Counted from the stretch's first letter, positions 8,235 to 16,359 are shown. The stretch is 64,000 nucleotides of DNA from Streptomyces albogriseolus (GCA_014650475.1 BMVA01000028.1:1-64000), one strand, 5' to 3'. Made by a program: numbers and translations. Notes: generated from the sequence alone by a model not told the origin.

Positions 8235-8360
8235 TCAATTCCGTGCTCCGCCGTCGACACGCAGGACGGTGCCGGTCAGACAGGAGGAGCGGTCACTGAG
8301 GAGCCAGGCGGCGGCCTCGGCGATCTCCGGCGGGACGCTCGTACGGGAGACGTCGTGCAT
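8235..8360 (-). pseudogene. C-terminal remnant of a short-chain dehydrogenase/reductase (SDR)
   Basis: Read on the minus strand, these 41 codons encode the characteristic SDR C-terminus: PPEIAEAAAWLLSD followed by a Cys-Leu-Thr-Gly-Thr and VDGGARN, then TGA. In intact SDRs this is the PEE-IA-AV-FL-SD ... ITG--L-VDGG ending, normally preceded by ~200 residues carrying the Rossmann glycine motif and YxxxK. None of that is present: upstream sequence turns into the regulatory gap of the divergent regulator. The fragment ends 32 bp before the hydrolase start, as expected for the tail of a former operon partner. It is therefore a truncated gene left by deletion. Confidence 0.75.
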
Positions 8361-8397
8361 GCGTTGCCCATGGCACCCAGCGTGCGTCCGCCCCCAA

Positions 8398-8432
8398 AGC
8401 CCAGCCAGGCACCAGCGGTACCTGGCTGGGCT
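8398..8432. promoter_or_regulatory. 35-bp inverted repeat (operator candidate)
   Basis: Perfect 12-bp arms AGCCCAGCCAGG (8398-8409) and CCTGGCTGGGCT (8421-8432) with an 11-nt spacer; allowing one mismatch the arms extend to 16 bp around a 3-nt centre. It lies in the divergent gap between the SDR remnant/hydrolase and the MmyB-type regulator (start 8459), at a distance suited to autoregulation of that gene. It could also fold as a hairpin in RNA, but there is no U-tract. Confidence 0.6.
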
Positions 8433-8458
8433 CCCGCCACCGGCGGCACACTGGGAAT

Positions 8459-9355
8459 ATGGACCGACAGGAAATGGCGGCGTTCCTCCGCAGCAGGCGC
8501 GAGCGGATCTCTCCCGGCGATGCGGGGCTGCCGCGCGGACCGCGCCGCCGCACCCCGGGACTGCGCCGCGAGGAGGTCGCGCAGCTGGCGTTCATCTCGA
8601 CGGAGTACTACACACGGCTCGAGCAGGCCCGCGCCCCGCGCCCGTCGCACGAGGTGCTGGCCGGTCTGGCCCGTGCCCTGCGCCTCACGGACGCCGAACG
8701 CGACCATTTGCACCACCTCGCCGGCGCACCGCCGCTGCCCCCGGCCGGGCCCTCGCGCGAGGTACGGCAGAGCATCCGGGACCTGCTACGGCGACTGCCG
8801 CAGGCCGCGGCCACCGTGACGTCCGCGACGTCCGAAGTGATCGCGTGGAACGACCTGGCGGCGGCTCTGATGGAGGACTTCTCCGCGTTGCCGCGACACG
8901 ACCGCAACCTGGTGCGCCGCGTCTTCCTCGGACCGCACACGCACGGTCAGCGGCTGTACGGGGTGTCGGACGCGAACGAGTTCGCCGTCCAGGCCACTCA
9001 GCGGCTGCGCGCCGCTGCCGCCCGCTACCCCGACGACCCGGAGACAGCGGAGCTCGTGGGCGAACTCCTCGCGGGAAGCGAGGAGTTCGCCCGGCTGTGG
9101 GACTCCCACGACGTCTCGGCCGATTCCGCCCTCTCCAAAACCTTCCAGCACCCGGTGGTCGGTCCGGTCACCGTCAACTGCGACGTACTGGACATCACCG
9201 ACCGTGACCAGCAGGTCGTCATCTACACCGCGGAACCCGGCTCGCCCTCGGCGGAGGCACTCCAGCTGCTGTCGGTCATCGGCGCCCGGCACACGACAGG
9301 ACCCGCGCGTCCTGCCAGGCGGCCCTCACCATCGCCTCAATCCTGTTCGACCTAG
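8459..9355 (+). CDS. MmyB-like helix-turn-helix transcriptional regulator
   Basis: 298 residues. The N-terminal XRE-type HTH contains the hallmark TPGLRREEVAQLAFISTEYYTRLEQ; the C-terminal two thirds are the MmyB-type ligand-binding domain (NDLAAALMEDF, RLYGVSDANEFAVQ, FARLWDSHDVS, FQHPVVGPVTV), a PAS-like fold proposed to bind fatty acids or other hydrophobics. ATG at 8459, with CACACT 6 nt upstream, so a leaderless transcript is possible. The stop overlaps the convergent aldo/keto reductase stop by 4 bp (CTAG). The target is likely the neighbouring hydrolase/former SDR operon or itself. Confidence 0.92.
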   Translation: MDRQEMAAFLRSRRERISPGDAGLPRGPRRRTPGLRREEVAQLAFISTEYYTRLEQARAPRPSHEVLAGLARALRLTDAERDHLHHLAGAPPLPPAGPSREVRQSIRDLLRRLPQAAATVTSATSEVIAWNDLAAALMEDFSALPRHDRNLVRRVFLGPHTHGQRLYGVSDANEFAVQATQRLRAAAARYPDDPETAELVGELLAGSEEFARLWDSHDVSADSALSKTFQHPVVGPVTVNCDVLDITDRDQQVVIYTAEPGSPSAEALQLLSVIGARHTTGPARPARRPSPSPQSCST

Positions 9356-10254
9356 GGGGTGACGCCCGGGGTGGCGCCGATCGTGTCGAGGGCGGCCAGG
9401 TCCTCCTCGGTCAGGGTGAGGCCCGCACCGGCGACGTTCTCCCGCAGGTGCGCCACCGACGACGTGCCGGGGATCAGCAGGATGTTCGGCGAGCGGTGCA
9501 GCAGCCAGGCGAGGGCCACCGCCATCGGCCGCACGCCGTGCCGGTCCGCCACCGCCGACAGCGTGGCCGACTGCAGCGGCGTGAACCCGCCGAGCGGGAA
9601 GTACGGCACGTACGCGATGCCCTGGCCGGCGAGCCGGTCGACGAGGGCGTCGTCCTGGCGGTGGGCGAGGTTGTAGAGGTTCTGGACGCAGACGAACGGG
9701 GCGATGGTCTCCGCCTCGGCGATCTGCTCGGAGGTCGCGTTGCTGAGGCCGAGGTGCCGGATCAGGCCCTGCTGCTGGAGCTCGACGAGCGCCTCGTACG
9801 CCGCCGCCAGTGAGCCCGGCCGCGGTCCCGTGGCGTCCCCGAGGCGCAGGTTGACCAGGTCGAGGGTGTCGACGCCCAGGGTCTCCAGGTTGTCGTGCAC
9901 GGCGCGGCGCAGGTCGTCGGGTTCGCGGGCCGGGGGCCAGCCGCCGTCGGCGTCCCGGCGCGCGCCGACCTTCGTGACGATGTGCAGGGTGTCCGGGTAG
10001 GGGTGCAGGGCCTCGCGGATCAGCCGGTTGGTGACGTGCGGGCCGTAGGCGTCGGCGGTGTCGATGTGGGTGATGCCGAGGCGTACGGCCTCGCGCAGCA
10101 CGGCGAGGGCGCCCTCGCGGTCGGCCGGCGGGCCCATCACTCCGGGCCCCGCGAGCTGCATGGCGCCGTACCCGAAGCGGGTGACGGTCAGGTCGCCCAG
10201 CGTCCAGGTGCCGCCGGGGAGGGTGGGTGTGGTGGTCGTCCGAGGTGTGGTCAT
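9352..10254 (-). CDS. aldo/keto reductase
   Basis: 300-residue NAD(P)H-dependent oxidoreductase with the AKR barrel motifs: GYGAMQLAG near the start, the catalytic Asp/Tyr region GITHIDTADAYGPHVTNRLI (Asp-Tyr four apart), the Lys strand HIVTKVGA, the segment DLVNLRLG in place of the usual DLYQ-H, and C-terminal cofactor-binding IPGTSSVAHLRENV. Length and order fit the family. ATG at 10254. It is divergent from the MmyB-type regulator at 10357 (102-bp gap), the common Streptomyces pairing in which the regulator controls the reductase. Confidence 0.93.
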   Translation of the reverse strand: MTTPRTTTTPTLPGGTWTLGDLTVTRFGYGAMQLAGPGVMGPPADREGALAVLREAVRLGITHIDTADAYGPHVTNRLIREALHPYPDTLHIVTKVGARRDADGGWPPAREPDDLRRAVHDNLETLGVDTLDLVNLRLGDATGPRPGSLAAAYEALVELQQQGLIRHLGLSNATSEQIAEAETIAPFVCVQNLYNLAHRQDDALVDRLAGQGIAYVPYFPLGGFTPLQSATLSAVADRHGVRPMAVALAWLLHRSPNILLIPGTSSVAHLRENVAGAGLTLTEEDLAALDTIGATPGVTP

Positions 10255-10356
10255 GTGCCCACCGTCCGCCGTGGGCGGCGGTCCGCCCAGTTCCCCGCCG
10301 ATCCTGGGAGTGACAGGGCCAGGGACGGACGGCCCCGCCCGCTTACGCTGGAACGC

Positions 10357-11277
10357 ATGTCTGAGGAGAACCGGCTCGGCGACTACCTCCGCGCGCGCCG
10401 GGAGCTGGTGACGCCGGACGACCTGGGGCTGCCGTCCCACGGTGTGCGCCGGGTGCCCGGGCTGCGCCGCGAGGAGGTCGCGCTGCTCGCCGGCATCAGC
10501 TCCGACTACTACTTGCGGCTGGAGCAGGGCCGCGACCGCAATCCGTCGGCGCAGGTGCTCGACGCGCTCGCCCGGGTGCTGCTGCTCGACGACACCGCCA
10601 CGGCGTACCTCCACCAGCTCGCCGCGCCCCGGCCGCGCGCCCGCCGCCGGCCGTCGCGGCGGCCCGCCGTCCCGCCGGCCACGGCGCAGCTGCTGGAGTC
10701 GATCGGGCTGCCGGCGTTCGTGACGGACCGGGCCCTCGACGTGATCGCGGTGAACCCGCTGGCCGCGGCGCTGGTGCCGACCGTGCGGGTGGGCGAGAAC
10801 CGGCTGCGGTCGTTCTTCCTCGACCCCGCCGAGCGGGATCTGCACACGGACTGGTCCGCCACGGCCGCGCAGTGCGTCGCCGTGTTCCGGCGGCGGCTGG
10901 GCACCGATGTGGACGACCCGCGGGTCGTCCGGCTGGTGGGCGAACTGTCGCTGGCGAGCGCGGAGTTCCGGAAGGTGTGGGCCCGGCACGATGTGCGGCC
11001 GGTCGTGGACAAGCCGATCCGGATGAACCACCCGCAGGTCGGGGAGCTGAGCCTCACCCTGTCCAAGCTGGACGTCGACGGCCCGCACGGGCTGGCGCTC
11101 GCGGCGTACCACGCGGCGCCGGGCAGCGAGGACGCGGAGCGGCTGGCGCTGCTGGCGTCCCTGACGACGGGGCCGGCGCGGCGGGGGGCGGGGTCGGCAC
11201 GGCAGCGGACGTCCGGCGCGGACCGCCGTCCGGAGCGCGCGGAAAACCGTTTGGACCGCCCCCGCCCCACGGCCTAG
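10357..11277 (+). CDS. MmyB-like helix-turn-helix transcriptional regulator
   Basis: 306 residues, second MmyB-type regulator in 2 kb. HTH with VPGLRREEVALLAGISSDYYLRLEQG, then the MmyB ligand-binding domain (VIAVNPLAAALVPT, RSFFLDPAERDLH, FRKVWARHDVRP, KPIRMNHPQVGELSL) and a basic C-terminal tail. The ATG at 10357 lies 7 nt after TACGCT (10344-10349), which fits a leaderless mRNA. It is divergent from the aldo/keto reductase, its likely target. Its TAG stop (11275-11277) forms the first half of the -10 hexamer of the next gene. Confidence 0.92.
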   Translation: MSEENRLGDYLRARRELVTPDDLGLPSHGVRRVPGLRREEVALLAGISSDYYLRLEQGRDRNPSAQVLDALARVLLLDDTATAYLHQLAAPRPRARRRPSRRPAVPPATAQLLESIGLPAFVTDRALDVIAVNPLAAALVPTVRVGENRLRSFFLDPAERDLHTDWSATAAQCVAVFRRRLGTDVDDPRVVRLVGELSLASAEFRKVWARHDVRPVVDKPIRMNHPQVGELSLTLSKLDVDGPHGLALAAYHAAPGSEDAERLALLASLTTGPARRGAGSARQRTSGADRRPERAENRLDRPRPTA

Positions 11278-11280
11278 AAT
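11251..11280 (+). promoter_or_regulatory. promoter of helR
   Basis: TTGGAC (11251-11256) and TAGAAT (11275-11280) with an 18-bp spacer resemble a vegetative (HrdB) promoter; transcription would begin near 11287, leaving a ~100-nt leader. The -10 overlaps the TAG stop codon of the upstream regulator. I found no obvious copy of the palindromic rifamycin-associated element in the leader. Confidence 0.6.
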
Positions 11281-11387
11281 CTCCGCTCTCTTCCCGCCTC
11301 CCCCACGGAGCGCCGCCGTCCGGACGGAAACCGGCCGGCATTCCTTCCTCGCGGCACACCCGCAGCAGGTCCCTCGGAGGCACCCCC

Positions 11388-13478
11388 TTGTCCGCGTCCA
11401 CGCCCGTAGACGAGCCCGTGAACGATCCCGTGGACGGTCCCGCCGCCCCGGCCGGCGACCCCCTCGCCCGTGAACGCTCCCACCTCACCGCGTCCCGCGC
11501 CGCCCTGCGCGCCATGCGGGAGGACGTGGAGGCGCTCGACATCCGCGACGTCACGGCCAACTGGGTGAACGCGGAGGTGCTTCAGCACCAGATCGAGGAG
11601 CGGATCAAGGCGCTGGCCGACCTCAGCGACACCCCGCTGTTCTTCGGCCGCCTCGACTATCTGCACGCGCCGGGCGCGGAGCGGGCGGAGGGCGCGCAAG
11701 GAGAACGCTTCTACATCGGGCGCCGGCATGTGCACGACGCGGACGGCGACCCGATGGTGATCGACTGGCGTGCGCCGGTGTCGCAGCCGTTCTACCGGGC
11801 GTCCAAGAAGGACCCGATGGACGTCGGACTGCGCCGGCGCTTCGGCTACACCGGCGGCGACCTCACCGCGTACGAGGACGAGCACCTCTCCGACCCGGCC
11901 GAGGCGGCGACCACCAGCAAGCTGCTCCAGCAGGAGATCGAGCGCCCGCGCGTCGGCCCCATGCGCGACATCGTCGCGACGATCCAGCCCGAGCAGGACG
12001 AGATCGTACGGTCGGGGCTCTCGGGCAGCGTGTGCGTGCAGGGCGGCCCCGGCACCGGAAAGACGGCCGTCGGTCTGCACCGGGTCGCGTACCTCCTCTA
12101 CGCCCACCGTGAGCGCCTGGCCCGCACGGGCACCCTGGTCGTCGGGCCGAACCGCTCCTTCCTGCACTACATCGAGCAGGTGCTCCCGGCCCTGGGTGAA
12201 CTCGCCGTCGCCCAGGCCACGGTGGACGACCTGGTGGCGCACGTGGAGGTCCGCGGGACGGACGACGCGACGGCGGCGACGGTCAAGGGCGACGCGCGCA
12301 TGGCGGAGGTGCTGCGGCGGGCCCTGTACTCCCACGTGACCATGCCGACGGAACCGGTCGTGGTGGTGCGCGGCTCCCGCCGGTGGCGCGTCCCTGCGTA
12401 CGAACTCGAGGAGCTGGTAGAGCAGTTGCTCGACCGGGACATCCGCTACGGCGCCGCCCGCGAGGCGCTGCCGCAGCGCATCGCGCACGCGGTGCTGGTG
12501 CAGATGGAGCGGGCGGGCGAGGCGCCGGACGACCGGGTGCAGGACGCGGTGGCGCGCAACGCGGCGGTGAAGGCGGCCGTCAAGGCGGTGTGGCCGGCCG
12601 TGGACCCGGCGAAGCTGGTGCTGCGGCTGCTGAGCGACGCGGAGTTCCTGGCGGAACACGCGGAGGGGCTGCTCGACGAGCAGGAGCAGAAGGCGATCCT
12701 CTGGGCGAAGCCGGCCCGCTCGGTGAAGGCGGCGAAGTGGTCGGCGGCGGACACGGTGCTGATCGACGAGGCGGCGGACCTGATCCGGCGCACCCCGTCG
12801 CTCGGCCATGTCGTCCTCGACGAGGCGCAGGACCTCTCCCCCATGCAGTACCGGGCGGTGGGCCGCCGCTGCACGACCGGCTCGGCGACCGTCCTCGGCG
12901 ACCTGGCGCAGGGCACCACGCCGTGGGCGACGCGCAGTTGGGAGGAGGCCCTGTCCCACCTGGGCAAGCCGGACGCGGTGGTGGAGGAGCTGACGGCGGG
13001 ATTCCGTGTCCCCACGGACGTCATCACGTACGCCTCCCGCCTGCTCCCGCACATCGCCCCGGGCCTCACCCCGGTCGCGTCGATCCGCGAGAACCCGGGC
13101 TTCTTCGAGGTACGCCGCTCCTCCGGCCCGGCGGACGTGATCGCCGCGTGCCGCGAACTGCTCACCCGCGAAGGCTCGGTGGGCCTGATCGCGGCGGACC
13201 CCCGCATCCCGGAACTGACCGACGCCCTCGCCTCGGCGGGCCTCCCCCACGTGGCCCCCGGCGAGGAGACGACGGAGTCGACCCGCCTCACCCTGGTCCC
13301 GGCCTCCCTGGCGAAGGGCCTGGAATACGACTACGTCCTCCTGGACGAACCCCAGGCGGTCGTCGACGCCGAACCCGACGAACGCACAGGCCTCCGCCGC
13401 CTGTACGTCACGCTGACGCGAGCGGTGTCGGGCCTGATCATCACGCATGCGGCACCGCTGCCGTCGCAGTTGACGTAA
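11388..13478 (+). CDS. helR: RNA polymerase recycling motor ATPase HelR (HelD-like, UvrD-type fold)
   Basis: 696-residue superfamily-1-like ATPase. An N-terminal ~200-residue coiled/arm region (LTASRAALRAMREDV; EVLQHQIEERIKAL) precedes the motor: IQPEQDEIVR Q-motif at ~200-209, Walker A GGPGTGKTAVG at ~219-229, DEAQDLSPMQYRA, GFRVPTDVI, and a C-terminal KGLEYDYVLLDE. HelD/HelR proteins release stalled RNA polymerase; HelR in Streptomyces displaces rifamycins and gives basal resistance. Start taken as the TTG at 11388, with CGGAGG 8 nt upstream; Actinobacterial homologues also begin shortly before this arm. No partner genes are needed. Confidence 0.9.
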   Translation: MSASTPVDEPVNDPVDGPAAPAGDPLARERSHLTASRAALRAMREDVEALDIRDVTANWVNAEVLQHQIEERIKALADLSDTPLFFGRLDYLHAPGAERAEGAQGERFYIGRRHVHDADGDPMVIDWRAPVSQPFYRASKKDPMDVGLRRRFGYTGGDLTAYEDEHLSDPAEAATTSKLLQQEIERPRVGPMRDIVATIQPEQDEIVRSGLSGSVCVQGGPGTGKTAVGLHRVAYLLYAHRERLARTGTLVVGPNRSFLHYIEQVLPALGELAVAQATVDDLVAHVEVRGTDDATAATVKGDARMAEVLRRALYSHVTMPTEPVVVVRGSRRWRVPAYELEELVEQLLDRDIRYGAAREALPQRIAHAVLVQMERAGEAPDDRVQDAVARNAAVKAAVKAVWPAVDPAKLVLRLLSDAEFLAEHAEGLLDEQEQKAILWAKPARSVKAAKWSAADTVLIDEAADLIRRTPSLGHVVLDEAQDLSPMQYRAVGRRCTTGSATVLGDLAQGTTPWATRSWEEALSHLGKPDAVVEELTAGFRVPTDVITYASRLLPHIAPGLTPVASIRENPGFFEVRRSSGPADVIAACRELLTREGSVGLIAADPRIPELTDALASAGLPHVAPGEETTESTRLTLVPASLAKGLEYDYVLLDEPQAVVDAEPDERTGLRRLYVTLTRAVSGLIITHAAPLPSQLT

Positions 13479-13595
13479 CCGCCCGACTCCTGCATCCCGC
13501 GGGCAGGCGTGCCGCTGGGGCGATGGGGGAGGGTGGGCGCGGACGGCACCCCGCTGACGCCGGGCTGCGCAATCCCCGCCCGGCGTCAGAGGGCC

Positions 13596-14285
13596 TCACT
13601 CCCCCAGGACACCCCGCCACCGGGCCACAGCAGCCGCCGACACCGGACCGGCCCACCCGTCCGGGCGGGCCGCGCCGCCGATGTGGAAGGCGTCCACGCC
13701 CGCGTCCAGCAGGGCCGGCACATGCTCAAGGCGCAGGCCGCCGCCCACCAGCAACTGCTGGTCGTGCCCCGGCTCGCCCCGCCGCCCCGCCTCCGCGCAC
13801 AGCACCGGCAGGCCCGTGTCCACCCCCTCCGCCGCGCCCGCGGTCAGGTAGGTGTCCAGGCCGGGGACGTCCGCGAGCTGCTTGCGGAGGGCGTCGCGGT
13901 CCGCCGCGTGGTCGATCGCACGGTGGAACGTCCACCGGCAGCCCTCCAGCTCGGCCGCGACCCGCTCCACCGCCGCCAGGTCCACCTGGCCGTCCGCGTC
14001 GAGGAAGCCGAGGACGAACTCCTCCGCCCCCGCCTCGCGCATCTCGCGCGCCGCGGCGACCAGCCGTTCCACCGCGCCCGCCGCGAAGCCGTCCGCGAGC
14101 CGGAGCATGACCCGGACCGGGATGCCCACGGCCGCGCGGACCGCCGTCACCGTCGCCGCCGCGGGGGTCAGCCCGTCCGCCGCCATGTCGGTGACCAGTT
14201 CGAGGCGGTCCGCACCTCCCGCCTGGGCGGCGACGGCGTCCTCGACGTCGAGGGCGATCACCTCCAGGACTGCACGCTTGCTCAT
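13596..14285 (-). CDS. cutC: CutC family protein (copper homeostasis)
   Basis: 229-residue TIM-barrel of the CutC family: opening VLEVIALDVEDAVAAQAGGADRLELV (read in parts), the barrel strands PVRVMLRLADGF, EFVLGFLDADGQVDL, TFHRAIDHA (family HRAFD motif) and the C-terminal HIGGAARPDG. It is described as a Cu(I)-binding homeostasis protein, though the true reaction is uncertain. ATG at 14285. A DasR-like box lies 31 bp upstream, which would tie it to amino-sugar control rather than copper. The next gene upstream is transcribed the same way but with a >100-bp gap. Confidence 0.92.
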   Translation of the reverse strand: MSKRAVLEVIALDVEDAVAAQAGGADRLELVTDMAADGLTPAAATVTAVRAAVGIPVRVMLRLADGFAAGAVERLVAAAREMREAGAEEFVLGFLDADGQVDLAAVERVAAELEGCRWTFHRAIDHAADRDALRKQLADVPGLDTYLTAGAAEGVDTGLPVLCAEAGRRGEPGHDQQLLVGGGLRLEHVPALLDAGVDAFHIGGAARPDGWAGPVSAAAVARWRGVLGE

Positions 14286-14316
14286 GGGGCCCCATTCGTC
14301 GGCTCGGACGGCTCCT

Positions 14317-14332
14317 ACAGGTCTAGTCCAAT
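14317..14332. promoter_or_regulatory. DasR-responsive-element-like site upstream of cutC
   Basis: ACAGGTCTAGTCCAAT matches 13 of 16 positions of the DasR consensus ACTGGTCTAGACCACT that I recall, and its reverse complement ATTGGACTAGACCTGT matches the nagK box at 33907-33922 at 14 of 16 positions. It lies 31 bp upstream of the cutC start. No other gene begins nearby. Confidence 0.5.
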
Positions 14333-14391
14333 CCAGACTACGCCTGGCCCTCGGCCCGGACCTCTCCCACCCGCCGCTCAGCCGACGATGG

Positions 14392-15069
14392 TCAGCCGAA
14401 GATGTTCAGCTCCGCCGCCTCCACCCCGGCCAGCTCGTACGGCACCCCGTCCACCGGGCGACCCGCGTACAGCCGCATCAGCGTGGGCCCGTCGCCGATG
14501 AAGCGCGCCGGGGGCCGCTCCCCGGACGCGTCGCCCAGCCGTACCGGCTCGTCCGCGTCGTCCAGGTCGGCGTGCAGCGGCACATGCCCCCGCGCGCCGG
14601 TGACCTGCGCCAGCAGGGCGAGTGCGAACGGCAGGCCCGCGCCCGCGTACGCCCCTGGCTCCCCGAGCGCGTCGCGCACGTCCCCGGCGTGCACCCACTC
14701 GCCGAGCGCCACCCCGTCCAGCACCCCGCCCGCCTTCGCGATGACCGGCCCGGCCTCGGTCATGCCGTGGTCCAGTTCGTCGAGGATCCGCGCGGTGGTC
14801 CAGCCGGCCCGCTCGTCGATGTCCCGCTGGTTGCTCGCGGGCGAGAACACGTCCTTCTCGTACCGGCTCTCCACCACCCGCGACAGTGCCGCCGAGCAGT
14901 GCGCCAGCACGTCCCGCACCGTCCAGCCCGGACACGCCGTCACCGGCAGCGCGAAGTCGCCGTCGCCGCGCGCCCGCAGCAGCGGGAGCAGCGCGTCGCG
15001 CTCGACGCTCAGCAGCCGTCCCGGCAGCTCGGGGTCCCGTACCTCGTGCACATCCGCAGGAGTCGTCAT
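14392..15069 (-). CDS. maleylpyruvate isomerase-family mycothiol-dependent enzyme (DinB-like)
   Basis: 225 residues with the MDMPI/DinB four-helix domain: CPGWTVRDVLAHCSAAL carries the first conserved His, and the second metal His pair is seen in GEWVHAGDVRDALG. Such enzymes use mycothiol (the actinobacterial thiol) for conjugation or isomerisation; most paralogues have no known substrate. ATG at 15069. It is divergent from the virginiamycin B lyase gene. Confidence 0.85.
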   Translation of the reverse strand: MTTPADVHEVRDPELPGRLLSVERDALLPLLRARGDGDFALPVTACPGWTVRDVLAHCSAALSRVVESRYEKDVFSPASNQRDIDERAGWTTARILDELDHGMTEAGPVIAKAGGVLDGVALGEWVHAGDVRDALGEPGAYAGAGLPFALALLAQVTGARGHVPLHADLDDADEPVRLGDASGERPPARFIGDGPTLMRLYAGRPVDGVPYELAGVEAAELNIFG

Positions 15070-15182
15070 GGGGCCACGCTAGTGGCGGGGGAGGGGGCGG
15101 GGGCGCGTCGCGGGGGTACGAAGTTGCGCCGGGCGTCGCGTCCGGGGAAGGTGCCTGGGTGACCGCCCCTCAGGGAGTTGAT

Positions 15183-16085
15183 GTGCCCTCCCCCCACACC
15201 CCCTCCGTCACGGAGTTCCGCCTCACGGACGAGAAGGCCGGGCCGTACGGCATCACGGCCGGCCCCGACGGCGCGCTCTGGCTCACCCTGGTGCACCGCG
15301 GCAGCGTCGCCCGCCTCACCCTCGACGGCGCCTTCCAGGAGTACGCCCTGGACGCGCCCGACTGCCGTCCCACGGTCATCGCGGCCGGCCCGGACGGCGC
15401 ACTGTGGTTCACCCGCCTCCAGGACCACCGGATCGGCCGCGTCACCGTCGACGGCGAGGTGACGTCCTTCGCGCTGCCGTCCTCCGGCGGCGGGCCGTAC
15501 GGCATCACGGCGGGTCCGGACGGCGCGCTGTGGTTCACGGAGACGACCGGTGACCGCATCGGCCGCATCAGCGTCGACGGGGAGGTCACGGAGTTCGCCC
15601 TCCCGGTCGCGGGCGGCTTCCCCTCCGCGATCACGACGGGTCCCGACGGTGCGCTGTGGTTCACCCTGAACGGCGCGAACGCGATCGGCCGCCTCACCCC
15701 TGACGGTGACACCGCCGTGCACCCCCTGCCCACCGAGGCCGCGGGGCCGGTCGGCATCGCGGCGGACGGCAGGGCGCTGTGGTTCGCGGAGATCTCGGCG
15801 GGCCGGATCGGCAGGATCTCGGTGGACGGCCGGATCACGGAGTTCCCCCTCCCCGACCGCTCGGCAGGCCCGCACGCGGTGGTCGCCGCGGCCGACGGCG
15901 AGTGCTGGTTCACGCAGTGGGGCACGGGCCGCGTCGGCCGTGTCACGGAGGACGGCGAGATCACCGAGTACGCCCTTCCTGACCCCTCCTCCGAACCCCA
16001 CGGCATCACCGTGGGCCCGGACGGCGCGCTGTGGACGGCCCTGGAGACGGGCGGGGTGGCGCAGGTGGAGCGGTCATTGCCGTGA
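15183..16085 (+). CDS. vgb: virginiamycin B lyase (streptogramin B lyase)
   Basis: 300-residue seven-bladed beta-propeller; each blade repeats GPYGITAGPDGALWFTE and RIGRI--DGEVTEF (for example around 15490, 15630, 15750). Vgb enzymes linearise type B streptogramins by C-O bond elimination with Mg2+. The catalytic cluster known from the staphylococcal enzyme is visible: His in AGPHAVV, Glu and His in SSEPHGIT, and a Glu in ALETGGV. GTG at 15183 with GGGAG 5 nt upstream gives the family length; the GTG at 15159 (GGGGAAGG upstream) would add 8 residues. Chromosomal homologues are common in Streptomyces and may have other natural substrates. Confidence 0.88.
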   Translation: MPSPHTPSVTEFRLTDEKAGPYGITAGPDGALWLTLVHRGSVARLTLDGAFQEYALDAPDCRPTVIAAGPDGALWFTRLQDHRIGRVTVDGEVTSFALPSSGGGPYGITAGPDGALWFTETTGDRIGRISVDGEVTEFALPVAGGFPSAITTGPDGALWFTLNGANAIGRLTPDGDTAVHPLPTEAAGPVGIAADGRALWFAEISAGRIGRISVDGRITEFPLPDRSAGPHAVVAAADGECWFTQWGTGRVGRVTEDGEITEYALPDPSSEPHGITVGPDGALWTALETGGVAQVERSLP

Positions 16086-16155
16086 CGGGGTCCGTCGCGG
16101 AGCCGCCCCCGAAGGAGCGGCCCCGGGACCTGGTTGTGGTGACGTCGGTTGTCGG

Positions 16156-16359
16156 TCAGTGAGCGTGACGCGCGTGCGCGACGAAGGCGGACCAGGCGGC
16201 GGGGGGCACCGTGACGGTGCCCCGGCCGGTGTCCTTGGAGTCGCGGACGTGGACGGAGGTGAGGGAGGCGGCGACCTCCACGCAATCACCCCCGGCTCCG
16301 CCGCTGTAACGGGACTTGAACCAGGTCAGCGCCTGGTCTTCGGACTGCTCGGTCGTCAT
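16156..16359 (-). CDS. DUF397 domain-containing protein
   Basis: 67 residues with the DUF397 signature TWFKSRYSGGAGGDCVEVA, followed by VHVRDSKD and VPPAAWSAFVAHAR. These small proteins are encoded next to HTH-DUF5753 regulators (WhiJ/AbaA-type modules) and are thought to modulate them. Start ATG overlaps the regulator stop by 4 bp (ATGA, 16356-16359), so the pair is translationally coupled. Its 3' end is convergent with vgb. Confidence 0.93.
   Translation of the reverse strand: MTTEQSEDQALTWFKSRYSGGAGGDCVEVAASLTSVHVRDSKDTGRGTVTVPPAAWSAFVAHARHAH

Noticed and set aside
8398-8432. Intrinsic terminator for a minus-strand SDR gene
   Set aside because: It is located at the 5' side of the remnant, not after its stop, and has no U-tract; an operator is more likely.
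11281-11387. Rifamycin-associated element in the helR leader
   Set aside because: No convincing palindromic match was seen by eye; a matrix scan is needed, so it is not listed as a feature.
11274-13448. 724-codon open frame antisense to helR
   Set aside because: Same GC artefact; the composition is Arg/His/Gly-rich and no ribosome-binding site or family motif is visible.
13502-13595. Biosynthetic gene cluster around the resistance-like genes
   Set aside because: No PKS, NRPS, terpene or RiPP genes are present in the window; helR, vgb and the APH-like gene are scattered core-type genes.
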